From Lophius americanus (Eukaryota > Chordata > Actinopteri > Lophiiformes > Lophiidae), in contig JBBDHG010000011.1 in assembly GCA_037951165.1 (NCBI GenBank), forward strand, positions 2,755,001-2,819,000: a stretch of DNA of 64,000 bases, read 5' to 3'. Each line of letters begins with the position of its first letter. Position 1 is the first letter of the stretch. Both the position numbers and the translations under genes were made by a program. The notes under the pieces were generated by a model. That model had not been told where the DNA came from, made no database searches, and saw only the letters and a program-made list of their open reading frames with translations. Positions 34,333-46,600 of the stretch are shown piece after piece.

Positions 34333-35185
34333 CTTCCTCCCTGGGTCTGAAACAATGAGGTGCGGGGACAGACCCAGACACCCACTGCGTGTTCTTTTTT
34401 CTGAACCAGAAAGAACATGCAGCCCTCGTTTTCCTGAGGGACATTCCAAGCCTTGACATGTCTTGATTTGACAGTGTTGATTCTCAATTTAGTGTGGTGG
34501 GTCTGAGAGCTCAGTGCTCTGCAACTTAGAAAACAGACTCGGAACTCAATCAAAGCAGGAGAATGCTCAGTAAAATTAAATAAATAAAATTAAAGAAACA
34601 TAGCCTAATCAAAATACTAATATAAATACAATAGAAACTAAGAAAAAAAATGTTTATCCCAAATCTGTTTGAAATTAATAGAAAGATTCAATCTTGTCAC
34701 TGACCACTCATTTAAAATGTATTTGTAATACGATACAGCAGCACGCTATTTTCATACAAATACATTCCTTTGCTTTTGGAGTTGGTTGAGAAATTGTTCC
34801 TCTGTTTATTTAAATCACTGATGTCACGTTGTGCTGCAGTACGGTGTGACTCAGCAGCCTTTCTGCCAAACTTAAAACAAACCTATTTCAACGAATCAAC
34901 ATTTGCTCAAAGATTATTGGTCAACCTGTAGTGCAATCCTTTCAAGCAACTCATAGTTTTTGTTGCAATTCTAGCGTAAGGCCGACTCACTCCTTTGGGT
35001 CAAATGCCAGCATTAACTTGAAGCCCATTTCTATATTTGGTTGTGATTCTGTATTTGTAGGATTTCTATCGTTTCAGTTCTGTGTCCTGGTAGAATCTGG
35101 TATTTCTCAAAATCTTTCAAAAATGTAACAGAAATAATAAGTTGAAATATGACAGAAAAACAGCCGTGGTAAATAGAAAATAACT
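34333..35185. other. Spacer between rarres2-like B and slc4a2
   Basis: 5' flank of copy B and the region past the slc4a2 poly(A) signal. No other gene recognised. Confidence 0.5.
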
Positions 35186-35191
35186 TTTATT
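35186..35191 (-). terminator. Poly(A) signal AATAAA, likely slc4a2
   Basis: CAATAAAAG on the minus strand, about 2.3 kb past the slc4a2 stop codon. If used, the 3' UTR would span 35.17-37.53 kb, which otherwise holds no gene. Confidence 0.5.
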
Positions 35192-37525
35192 GTCATCAAT
35201 ATTTTAACCATTAATCTACAAGGGAACCTCAGCAGTTGCTTGTTACACCTTGTATTTCTTCTGAAATGGTACAATATATCGTATCAGCATTTTATGACTT
35301 TGACATATACTTTGGCATACACAGACTGCCGTCACTCAATTCACAGGCACAATAAGCAAACAAAAAACTGATACTGTACTCCACTGCCTATATATCATTA
35401 TCATCGCCTTCATTGTATGCAGCTATGAAGCAGCCCAAAGATTCTGTGACACACCCCAAATAAATCAACAATAATGCCTCCTATTGCAACAAATAAATAA
35501 TGAAGAGATGTTTGATCTATGACCGTCTCAGAAGTTCAAACTACCGTAACACAAGCGGGGCATCCAAACAAAAAGACACTTGGAGCGGATCTCTTAATGG
35601 TCCCACAGGCACTTGAAATTTTGTGCACATCTGTGACACCAAACAGGCACAAGTTGTCAGCAACAGTCGGGCCGAGATGGGACAGTTCACTGGGAAAACC
35701 GGTGTACGTGTTGTACACCTGACAGTAACAGGGGACCGAAATTTTAACGTATTTGACACAGTCAAAGTTCTATCCAATCCATGTCACACTGATACAACAT
35801 GACACAAAAAAAGGAGATGCATAAACATTTTTAAAATCCTTCCCTCTCTCGGTAATGCATGAATATTCAGATTGTCAGACAGACTTTTGTGAACTTTTGG
35901 TCGACCAGGTTCACAGGACTGTGAATGAAATGTTGAAACAATTCAGTGGACGCAAACAAAACAGAAACATTATGAACAAAAAACAAACAAGGAATGTTAC
36001 ACAATTAGATTTTGTTGATTTAGACTAATAAAAATGTTAGATGTGAAATATCTGGAGCTTATCCTTCTGATCACGCAAATATTTACAAATGGTATTTGGC
36101 ACTTAAACAAACAAACCAATAAATTACAGCGATTTCCAAAGACCAATCACACAAAGTGAGACTTCAAGACATACTCTACATTAGTAATTTGTGCCCTACA
36201 CATTTGCGTGCAAACAATTAGAGTATACATATTTATTATGCCGGTTTTAACTTGCTGTAAAACAATTTGACATGCTGACAAAAATGATGTGATAGGATTA
36301 GTATAATTAAATGTTGGTACGCCATAATCCCATTCCCGGAAGATCTCCATCTTCTGGTGATTTCAATTCACTGCAGATTTAGAATTTGACATAAAAGCCA
36401 AACTATCATTTAAACTGCTGCGTTTGAGTACAAAAACATGTGGTTGAAGAAGTGCAAGCTGCTGAACCCCCCCCCCCCCCCCCCCCCCCCCAAATAAAAA
36501 TCAGGGAGAGTCAGGTGAAGAGAAAACTAAATCAACAGTGATCTTCACAGAATTTCATTCAAAATGTACGAACGTCGACTAAATCAGTCATTAATAATAT
36601 TTATTGTATCATTCTTATTGTCTCATAATCATTAACAGGCTGGATATTAATTTTAATTGTGATATTTCATTCATGTCTACACTATGTTGTGAGTAAAGTG
36701 TGACAGTCTAATAAAATAATTTTCCTCCTCACACTTTCATCTGACATTAAAGAGATAAAACAATTACGTAAAATACAGTCATGGTTCAGATTTGGTGTCT
36801 TCTAAAAAAAAAAGTGCTACGAGCTTCAGGAGGCTGCTAAAGTGATCAGCTGTCCAAAATAAGACCAGCTGAGGGAACAGGAACACCTCCAGATACCGTT
36901 TTATTTCCTTCATAAGGCGCTTGGTGAACATTAAGCATGAAAAAGCAACAAAACACGAATAGCAAAAACTCAGCATGTTAATATAAAACAATAAATCCCA
37001 TATATCCTCCACATATTCAATGTGAATCAGAGCAAACTTTCAGGGCTAAGAATGAATCAGGATTGCGAATCTATCATCCACTGTCATCGCTATTAATTTT
37101 GAGCTCAAGATCAAATCAGTCCGATTTGGAATCTCTTAACCCCTGAAATATACATTTATACATTGACACCTCCTCAGTTTCAACTCACCCCTACATTCGG
37201 ATTAAAAGGAAATTTTTTAGAATAGTTTGACTAAAGTAACCAACAACCAGACGAGAGGGACGAAGCATCGAATTGTTAACATGAACTTATTTGTTAGTAG
37301 AGGAGGAGGAGATGGGTTAAAGTTAAAACTGTTTAAACTTTTCAGCGTAAGGCACTGGAGTTGTGCCACCTTTTCCATTAATTCATTTGATTATTCCAAG
37401 TTGAATGTTCAGCCTCGCTCTACCGGTGGGTCGCTGCTGTCCTTCTCTTCCAAGGCGTTTCTGAAGCATTTGTGGAGAAAAGTCTCTACAAACGCACTGG
37501 CCTTAAGTGTTAATATCGGGGCTGG
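35192..37525 (-). other. Probable slc4a2 3' UTR / 3' flank
   Basis: AT-rich with no gene of its own; the only striking element is a 25-C run. The 3' UTR assignment depends on use of the AATAAA at 35186. Confidence 0.4.
36467..36491. repeat. Homopolymer C25
   Basis: Twenty-five consecutive C on the plus strand, so G25 in the presumed slc4a2 3' UTR transcript. Confidence 0.95.
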
Positions 37526-37606
37526 TTACACGGGCATGTGCATCTCGGCGTACTCATCCGGACACTCAAGCTCATCAAATTTTGGTTCTGCGTCATCTGC
37601 ATCCAG
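37526..37606 (-). CDS. slc4a2: slc4a2 coding exon 22 (C-terminus)
   Basis: 26 codons and TAA; LDADDAEPKF...EMHMPV, the cytosolic tail. Confidence 0.93.
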   Translation of the reverse strand: MDADDAEPKFDELECPDEYAEMHMPV

Positions 37607-40600
37607 CTGTATAGTAGAGACAAAACATGAAGATTAACATTTTAGGTTTAAAATTATATATAAAAACATTTTCTTATGACAACCAACATTTTTGTGCAAG
37701 AGCAGCATAAAATAAGACGTTCCTTAGTGCAATGATGGCAGACGTGTCGTCAAAATGTTCATTACATAGAGTCCTCATATTTAATCTGCTTAAAAAACGT
37801 CTATAAAATAGTATTTTTAAAGGGAGCGATACATTTTCTTTTTTATTTATTAGTTGAAGCTATAATATATTTAAAGCCAATTGTATGACATGATCAAAAC
37901 TTTGTAGTGAATACAACCTTTTGTGTTGCAAATGTTAATCTCTTAGTAATGGCGGCGTCAATAATGCTACTGCACACTGTAGGTGAAGAAACAAGTTCTT
38001 TCACCCTATTCTTTTCACTCAGAATTCTAACAATTTGCCTTTATGAATGTGATGACTGTGGTGAACTTACACACGCCATCTCTCTGGCAGTGAAGATACG
38101 GGATAACAGGAACATTTTGATGGGGACGGTGAGGATGAGGACGAAGGGGAAAGCCAGCGAAGCCTGGGTCGACATAACGGCCCACAGAGCCGCCAAACAC
38201 ACCACTTGGATGCAAGTGAACAGATGCATCCTCAGTGTACGGACCTGGAGGAGAGAGATTGTATCACCAGAGAAAATCAGTGACTGATATATTGCAACAT
38301 GATTCAACTCGATCATTAAATTCAACTATTGAAATACTGAGATTCACAAAATGGATTAAGAATGCTTATTAAGCTTCTTATACGTGAAGTGATCGATCAG
38401 TTGATGAGTGAAAGATTAATCGTTTATAAAGCAAAAAGGCTCATACAAGAGTTGTTCCTTTTTTTTAAAATTTGAAAGTTTTTGGTTTATTTTAAATTTA
38501 AAAAAAAGCTGCACTGCATACTGAACATATTTGTGTTTGGTCATTTTTTGCTTTAGGAGGATTTGATGGACATTTAAAATCATTCTGAAGATTTAATGAA
38601 CTAAACCAGGAAACAATGAATTAAGGTAAATCAAGGCTTTGATTATTAGTTGAAGCCCTTATATATTTACACATTTTTTACTTTGCAGTTGTGGACTGAA
38701 CTGATTCTGTCGTTAACACGATGACCTGGTGTGCAGGAACTTAAACATACTAAAATATAATTTAGAATCTCACTCCTCAGACAGATTCCTAAATATTGTT
38801 GACCTATAAATCTTATAAATATCACCTCATTGTTTGAGTCGGTGATTATTTCACCTGAACCTTATGTATTTTATGTAAATGAGATAGGAGGGGGTCCTTG
38901 CATACCTTGCGTACGTAGGTGTGGTCCGGGTGATACTTTGGAGGCATGAGTAGCAGCATCATCCTCTCTGTTAGCTGGATGCCATTGAGTGACATCACAC
39001 CCATGTAGAGGAAGATGCCAAACAGAACCGCCAGGGGAATCTGACGCAGCAGGTTGCCTATCACGATGGACAAACCTGAGGGGAGGGAAATTGGAAATTA
39101 AATTCTAAATATTAAATATTACAGAGTGCTAAAATGTTTTTTAATCGTCTTTGGCTTCAACGACTGGACACTCACCGACCAAGATGGCCACCAGGAGCCC
39201 AGTGACCCTCTGCTCCTTCACCTCCTGGATGCGAGGCTTGTCTCCGGGGGCAACGGCCTTACTCATAACAGTTAAAGCATTGACGTGGGTCACTGAGCGA
39301 ACGGTCGCTGCAGCCATCCACGGCAGGCCAAAGAGAGCCGAGCAGCCTCCCAGTACGACAATCAACAGCAGGTCCAGATGGAAACCAGAACCCTTCACCA
39401 GCATCCGCTCCTTCTTACTCACTATCAGGCTGTAGACGTTTGGAGGGGAAAGATGTAAACAAAAGCTCGCATAAGTCAGGAACAGTGCTCCTCTACTTGT
39501 GGATGTTTTTTTTCTTTTTACTTTAGAAAACTAGATTCGTAGTTGACAGGGTAATAATTTTACTTCAGTCGGAACAAAGTGACTATTCATTTTATAGGAT
39601 ATAACTGTCATAATGTACATGTAATATGTCTTTAATGTCCTTGACTGTTCTATTTTATGTGTACAGATTGTGAAAACAAATCTCCTCTAACCAAAGGACA
39701 ATAAAAAATGAATTTGAATCTTTTGATTTTCCCTCATGGTACCACTGGCAGCATAACTCACGTGGTGATCTGAGTCTCCATGAAGATGAGGATGAAAACC
39801 AGCAGAGCTGGAAAACAGCATGCAAGCATCATCCAGATAGGGAATTGACCGTTGGAACCCAAAGGACTGATGATCCACCCACGTTTATTCGGACTTGTCA
39901 CGGAGAAACCATTAGGAACACTCAGTTTCTGGACAGAGGATGACGATAAGAGTGAGAATGACGGCAAAGAAGATGAAGATCTTTGTCTGCTTTGTCCACC
40001 ACTTATATTACACGAAGAGGACAGTTAATATAAAGGTCCCACAATTTACATAAGGGTATAACTTACCTGTGTGTAAGTGTCATTCATGCTGTAATCCACC
40101 AGAACCATGATGAGGATGGCAATCGGTACACCAAAATCTCCAATAATCCTGCGGAACTGAACCCCAGATGATGTGAGACTGGCAGACAGTATATGATGTC
40201 CAAGAATAAGCAGAACTACCCCCGCCTGATAATACAGTGTAGTTTTAAAACTTTTCATCAAATTGTAATGAAGGATTATTGTTGGCCTTGCGGTAAAGTT
40301 GTTTGAGTCGAATAATTATTGCAATATCAATAATTAATTTAAGCTTTCAGGCCCGCAAAGGAGAAGTGAAACACTTTAAGAAGTACATATGAGGCCTCAT
40401 GTCTGTTACAAATGATTGTATTTTAGGTTGTATTGTCTCAAATTTAAGGAAGAGATATTTTGACTCAAGAGATTTGTACTGAAGAATCGGCAGCACTGAA
40501 TGTAAAAACATCCGTCAGGTATGTTTGTTGTTATATGCAGTTCTGGGAAAGTTACATAAATGTAATGTTTACTGATCAGGGGTTAATGTAGGAGGAGTTG

Positions 40601-43600
40601 TGCTTTGAATGAATTTAGCTCCTCACCCTTCCAGGGAAGAAAGCACTGTTCTTGAACTTGCGCAGGTAAAAAGCGATGAAAAAGGTGCCAGCCATGAGAA
40701 CCAGAGAAAGCAGTGCTGTGTTTGGCTCGCCCTGGACCTTCCCCGTCACAGGCTGGGTGCTGTTGCTCAGTACCAGTGTAATATTTTCGGTTGAGTTCTC
40801 CCCCTCTGTGCTGTTGTTAATGGAACAACGTTTCAGCGGGTGCTCCTTGAAAATCTACCAAAGGACGGAGAGGATTTAAATTAGTCCACAACATTTAATA
40901 ACACGCAAATATGTACTTACACCCGTACTTTCCTTTGGGAGATCATGATTTATTTAAGGTATCACAACCACAAATTCTGGAAAATGAGATTACCCCATAG
41001 CCCGAAAGCTTTAAAGACACCGACTTAACATTATAAAAACAGCAAACCTTCAAAACCATAAGCCTGGATAAAAGTTGATCTCTTAATCCATTACATTTTC
41101 AAAGTCAATCAATCTGTAAAGATTGCAGGTACACTTGCTAGGAAAGCATACTCAATTTGACCCCGAGGCTCGAATACTGTCCAAAGATCAGTCCGCTCAG
41201 CTTTACGTCAGTAGACTAAATATCAGTTAAATATCAGAATATCAGACGTGCCACACAAAACTTTATGTAAACAAGAGTTGTTGTTTCAAATCACAGCCGT
41301 ACCCTGCCAAGCTTTATGAAGGTTTCGCAGATGAAGATGAGGGAAATGAGGAAGGAGAAGATCTCCTGGGTGAAGCGAGAGACAAAGCGAACCAGGAAGC
41401 TTCCCTCGAAGGCGACCGTGATGACCACAATAACGATGAGCCAGAACCCAATCCAGACACGGCCTGTCAGGTACTCCATTTCATTTGCTTTGCAGAACTG
41501 TGAAGAAATAGAGCAAATAAACTCTCTGGCATCCATTGGAATTTTTTGAAAAGTGCACTTAGTTGGAAAAGGGTGACATCACACCCTTTGTGATTCAGAT
41601 GTTGCTAAATGCTTATTGGTGCAGACTCTTATTTAGTTTCAATGTTGTAAGGCTTTTACTCCCTCCACTGAGGTTAAATTTCCACCAGTGTTTGTTGGTT
41701 TGTTTTGCCGTGTGTTCGCCGGCCTTTTTAGCAGGATTACACAGAAACTACAGCAGAGTTCTCTATAAATTTGGTAGAATGTTTGGGCACATGACAAAGC
41801 AGAACTCTTTAAATTATGGGGTGCTTCTGGATAAAGGAGTAGATTCAAAAACTGTTTTCACTTACCATCACCATGGGTTAGGTTTAGCGTAATAAATCTT
41901 ACATCAATAGAGAAATTCATCAGATTTGAGGCCAAGGTTTCGACACACTTCCACAACATCCGTAATAATTATAAGTAAAAGTAAAAAGGTGAAGAATGAT
42001 TCTTAGGGAGTAGATTTTTTTATCAACTTACACTGTAAAACGCTTCTTCAAAGACCAGCAGGGGTCCGGAGAAGCCTACAATGAGAAGCGGCTGTGCTCC
42101 GAGCAAGCAGAAGATCACACCCTGTACTGATGTCGACACAATCAGCTCAGAAACACCAATCAGACCTTCAGTCTTCTCACCTAACAACAGAAAGATAAAA
42201 CAAATATACACCACAATCAACACAAATCATGTGAAAAAAGGTCGGCGAATGAACCATTAGTACAAAACTGCAGGGATTCTACATGAGATGATTGATGGTA
42301 AATTCACAGTAACTGGACTCTGGCTCACCTAGTAGGCCTCCGAATGTTATGGCTGGCGAGAGGGCAGCAAAGTAGATAAAGATAATGGCAGCCATGCACT
42401 GACTGTTCAGGGCGTCCTTGAAGTCACTGAGGTACTTTGGGTAACGGCGGCGGACATCTCTAATCAGCCCACCGAAGGGGCGTCTAGTGCGCTCTAAAGG
42501 ATCATCTGACTTTTTCTGCGGTGCGAGAAGGGCTTCTGTGTGATGGGTGAAAATAGGTTATTATTTAAAATCCCCTAAGAGTGAGGGATATTTCCTATAC
42601 AGAGATATGTGGAGGTGTGTTCACCTTTTTCTTCAAGGCTTTTGGGCTCCAGCAGTTTGACCTCCTGCTCCTCCCTCTTGCGTAGCATCTCTCTCTGAAA
42701 GCGAGCGACGGAGCGCAGCAGCTCATCGCCTCCCATCTCTGATGGCGGTAGCACTATGCTGCAGTCCAGGAAGCTGTTGATGGCATTCAGCAGGTCCTGT
42801 CTGTCATCTGCCAGATAGGCGGCTTCATGGAATTGCTGGATGACGATTCAGATATTAAAGAAATCCATAATAGAAGCAACGTGAGAGACTTACTCAGTGA
42901 CTCTCTTTAAACTTATTGTTGCAAATTTGACAAGATGGAAGATTTAAATCGATAGTATTTAAATTCACAATGTAGGTATAAAATATAATCATATTTCATG
43001 CGAATGCCCCCCAGGTTGGAAAAAATGTGCTGAAAGCCATTATGATACTCATAATGTTGCATCTACGCGGGAAATATTTATTTTAACTTCTCTATAAGAT
43101 CAGCTCTATTATTTTTGTCTCATTATTGCATAAAATGATAGAAAAATAAGTTTTCATAATAACAGGGTCTAATTTTATGTCACTCTGCTATGTTACTTGG
43201 GTTAAATAGTAAAATAATTGAATAGTTAAATGTAGTTATATAATATAAATATTGAGCTCACCTTGTCAGACATGAGGGTGGAGATGGAGCGTCCAATCTG
43301 GTGGTAGTCCATGGATGTGGTTGAGGGTCCTAGCAGAACGAAAAGAAACCTGACCGGTACGGGGACCTCAAGTACAGACTCCAGTTCCACTGCTTCTTGG
43401 AGGCGCACAAATGCCATGGTGGGCTGTTCCAGGAAGTCCACACTGCCTGAAACACGGCAGGACAAACCATTCAAGCTACACACAGTACTACGCAACAATA
43501 AAACATTAAGACAGTGAGTAAATTGGTTACTTAAGTAAAGATTGTGTTGGTTTCAAGGATTTAGTGGGTTGTAACTCACCCACAAGGACAACAGTTGCCT

Positions 43601-46600
43601 CAGCGTTTTCCGGAATCTTCTCCAACAACTTCAGCTCATGTTTGGATTTGGAACGATGCATACCGGACGTCACGTTCAACTCCTTCTGCTGCAGATGGAG
43701 AGCAATCCCTTACACAACATAAGGATAATGAAAACCACTTGAAACTGACTTTTTATAAACAGTGGACTGACTTGTATGTCATTCTTCTCCACGTCGATGC
43801 GTGTTTCCATGTCCCCGGTGGCGTGGACGCCACCCATGAGTGGGTCGGTCACTGATGGTTCATGCTGATGGCTGTGATTGGCACTGTGGTGGTGTGTTAT
43901 CAGACTACCAAGGCTGGCTGCAGAGATGTTCCTGGGGAAACTACTACTGTGCTCCTTCTCATCGCTCGGGTGACTAGAGGAAGCAGGGAGAGGCAGAGAG
44001 AGGGTGAGGAGGAGGAGGAGGAGGAGGAGGAGGAGGAGGAGGAGGAGGAGAGGCAGTGACCAGGCATGAAGCCATCTAATAGTTTTGGTAGGTTGCAGAA
44101 CCTATAACTTTAATTAACATTGCTGCTTTTTGGTCAGGTTTTTATATAGTTATTATTTTATTTTTTATTGATGCTTTTATCTGCTTTTACTTTGTAGCAC
44201 TTTGAGATTTGATCCAAATGTAAAGTGCATTATAAATTAAATGTATTATTATTATTATGAATAGCAGGAAGTGTGCAAAAATTAAAGCAAAGTGGATAAA
44301 AAGCTGTTCACTTTATACTCTTGCAAACGGGTTTTTGTGGAGACGTGGGTAGATCATAGTCCTTACTATGTGTGTTAAACATTTTTATTTTACCAACTGT
44401 TCAGAATCCTGGTACTAAGTCACATTCAACATACAATCCTATTTGTAATGACAGTAATATCTGGGTGGGCATAGGATTAAAATCTGAGTCTAGAATAGTA
44501 TAATAAACATTTACTGCATAAATAAATAATAATTGTGGTAAGTGTGGTAATATTGTTGACAGCCCTACTGTGAAGTTTGTCACCGCAGAACGTTGCTGGC
44601 ATAAGCACTGGGATGCTGTTTTCACTTAATCTTGTTGTCCTTCAGATATGAGTGGGGCCCTGACGCACAGGTTGGTAAGCAGCAATATAGAGGATAACAC
44701 TGTGTGTTTAATGAGAGCTCTTCATCTATACTATATATGCCAGATAAGGTTTGTTACATACACTTCAATGTCACAATCTAAAAGAACCAAAGCCACTGTA
44801 ATATTAAAGTTATGGTAAAGCGATTCTTTCAAGACATAAACACATCTGAAGTAGACCCCTGTTTGCTTCTGTGTGGAACTACAAGTCACCTGTGTTTCAG
44901 CAGCAGGGCCCTCAGGACATTGGCTCGGTCTTCAGCTTTGATCTGGTCAGAAATGATCATCTGCTCCACGACCTGATGTGCGATGCCAGGCAGGGTTTTC
45001 TGGTCCAAGTCCAAAAGCACTGCGCCTGTAGGCAGACAGATACAAGGCTCAGTCCTGCACCACCGACCTGCAGGCCATACCCACTATTTATTCCAATTCA
45101 TACCATGAGAGATGGTCCTTCGGAGCTCCAGCAAGCTGCGGAAAGACAGGGAGGCTACATGAGGTTTCCCCCAGCGGTCAGTCTCCTCCTCAACGTCTTC
45201 CTCAAACTTGATCCATCGAGCCGTTTCTTTCCACTGCATCTCCTGGTTCTTGTCCATAGTCAATTCATTCAGCTCCACAAACACCTGGAGAGAGAGGTCA
45301 CACAAGGTCACACAAGGACACAGGTGAGATGCAGTGGAGAACATTCAAACTAACCACGCAAAACAACATGCTCCTCCAGAATGTGTCATACATTTATGTT
45401 TCATGGCATTTTTTATTTAGCCAGTTTATTAGTTTTTACACTCAAAAACTTGGCAAAGTGATTTATGTGAATTCACTCAACGCACACACCAAAAAAAACT
45501 TATGATATTACCCTGAAGTTGAAGTTCAACAACAAGAAAAAGTTAGATAAAAAAAAGACATCTTAGGATATTAATAAAAATAGATCAGAAGACAGACCAA
45601 ATTCTGGTTTGCATCTTTCATCATCAAACAATCTGTTACCAGGTTATTAACCAAACACCATGCTGGTCAGTCATGTGACCAAAAACAGTCTGGAAAAAAC
45701 TCTCCTGAATTTATCATCCCGTTCCAAAACACACCTGCTGCATGCCTGTGAAATCATGCTCACACAGGTCAAACCTGACTCTGGATTGTCCCCTAGCCTC
45801 ACCTTTTGGTACCGAGCCATATGAACCGATTCCATATCCAGCAGGATGCCTTCTGCACGTGAGTCAGAGCGGTACATAACCACCGGTAATGGCTATAGGA
45901 GCAAAACGGCGAAGGAGAGGACTGAAATGCTCATAAAGCAGCAGAGGCAAAAAGGAATGGACCCTACTCACAGGTAACCCTCCCACATCACACACACCTG
46001 ACTGGGGAACCTGTTGTTTACTGGGGCAAAAAGCTGTGTAGAAGTGTGTGTGTGTGTCTGTGTATGTGCGTATGTGTTAATAAAACATAGCTCTCCCTCT
46101 CTCATGAGTCACAGCGTCAGGTTTCCTAAGCTCCTCTGTCAACCCTCTTTTTTTCCTTTTCGTGTATGAAAGAAAAATAACTCATTCATTCATTTTTAAT
46201 TGTCTTCTTCCCTCCCTGTCCCATCCACAAAGGACACAGGATAGTTCAGAAAGGAAAACAAAGATATTGTTATCCAGGATTTGAGGATTTTTTCTGATCA
46301 TATTTCCTTGTATTGCAACGTGGGAAAAAAAAACCCAGTCAACTATTTTCAGGACATTATAAATAACAAGACGTTTGTTGATATAAGTGCAGCATTTACA
46401 AAAATAATTTAGTAAAAGTGGGCCTGATTCTTTGCACCTCTGATTGAACTACTTTTTAATATTCTGTTAAGTGATACACTGTATATCATTACAAGATGAG
46501 TCAAAATCATGACAAGGCTGAGACTGGGTTTTCAATACAGCTGAAAGTATCTATTCCATTTTAAATAGATTTATAAAAGAAACTTTCTGTTACATATCAT

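Noticed and set aside
34333..34449. In-frame N-terminal extension of chemerin-like copy B
   Set aside because: Would place 39 polar residues before a clear signal peptide and crosses an acceptor-like TTTCAG; the ATG at 34332 matches copy A.
37227..37637. 136-codon plus-strand open frame
   Set aside because: Antisense to slc4a2 exon 22 and its 3' flank; no recognisable domain.
44871..45353. 160-codon plus-strand open frame
   Set aside because: Antisense shadow of slc4a2 exons 7 and 8 and their intron.
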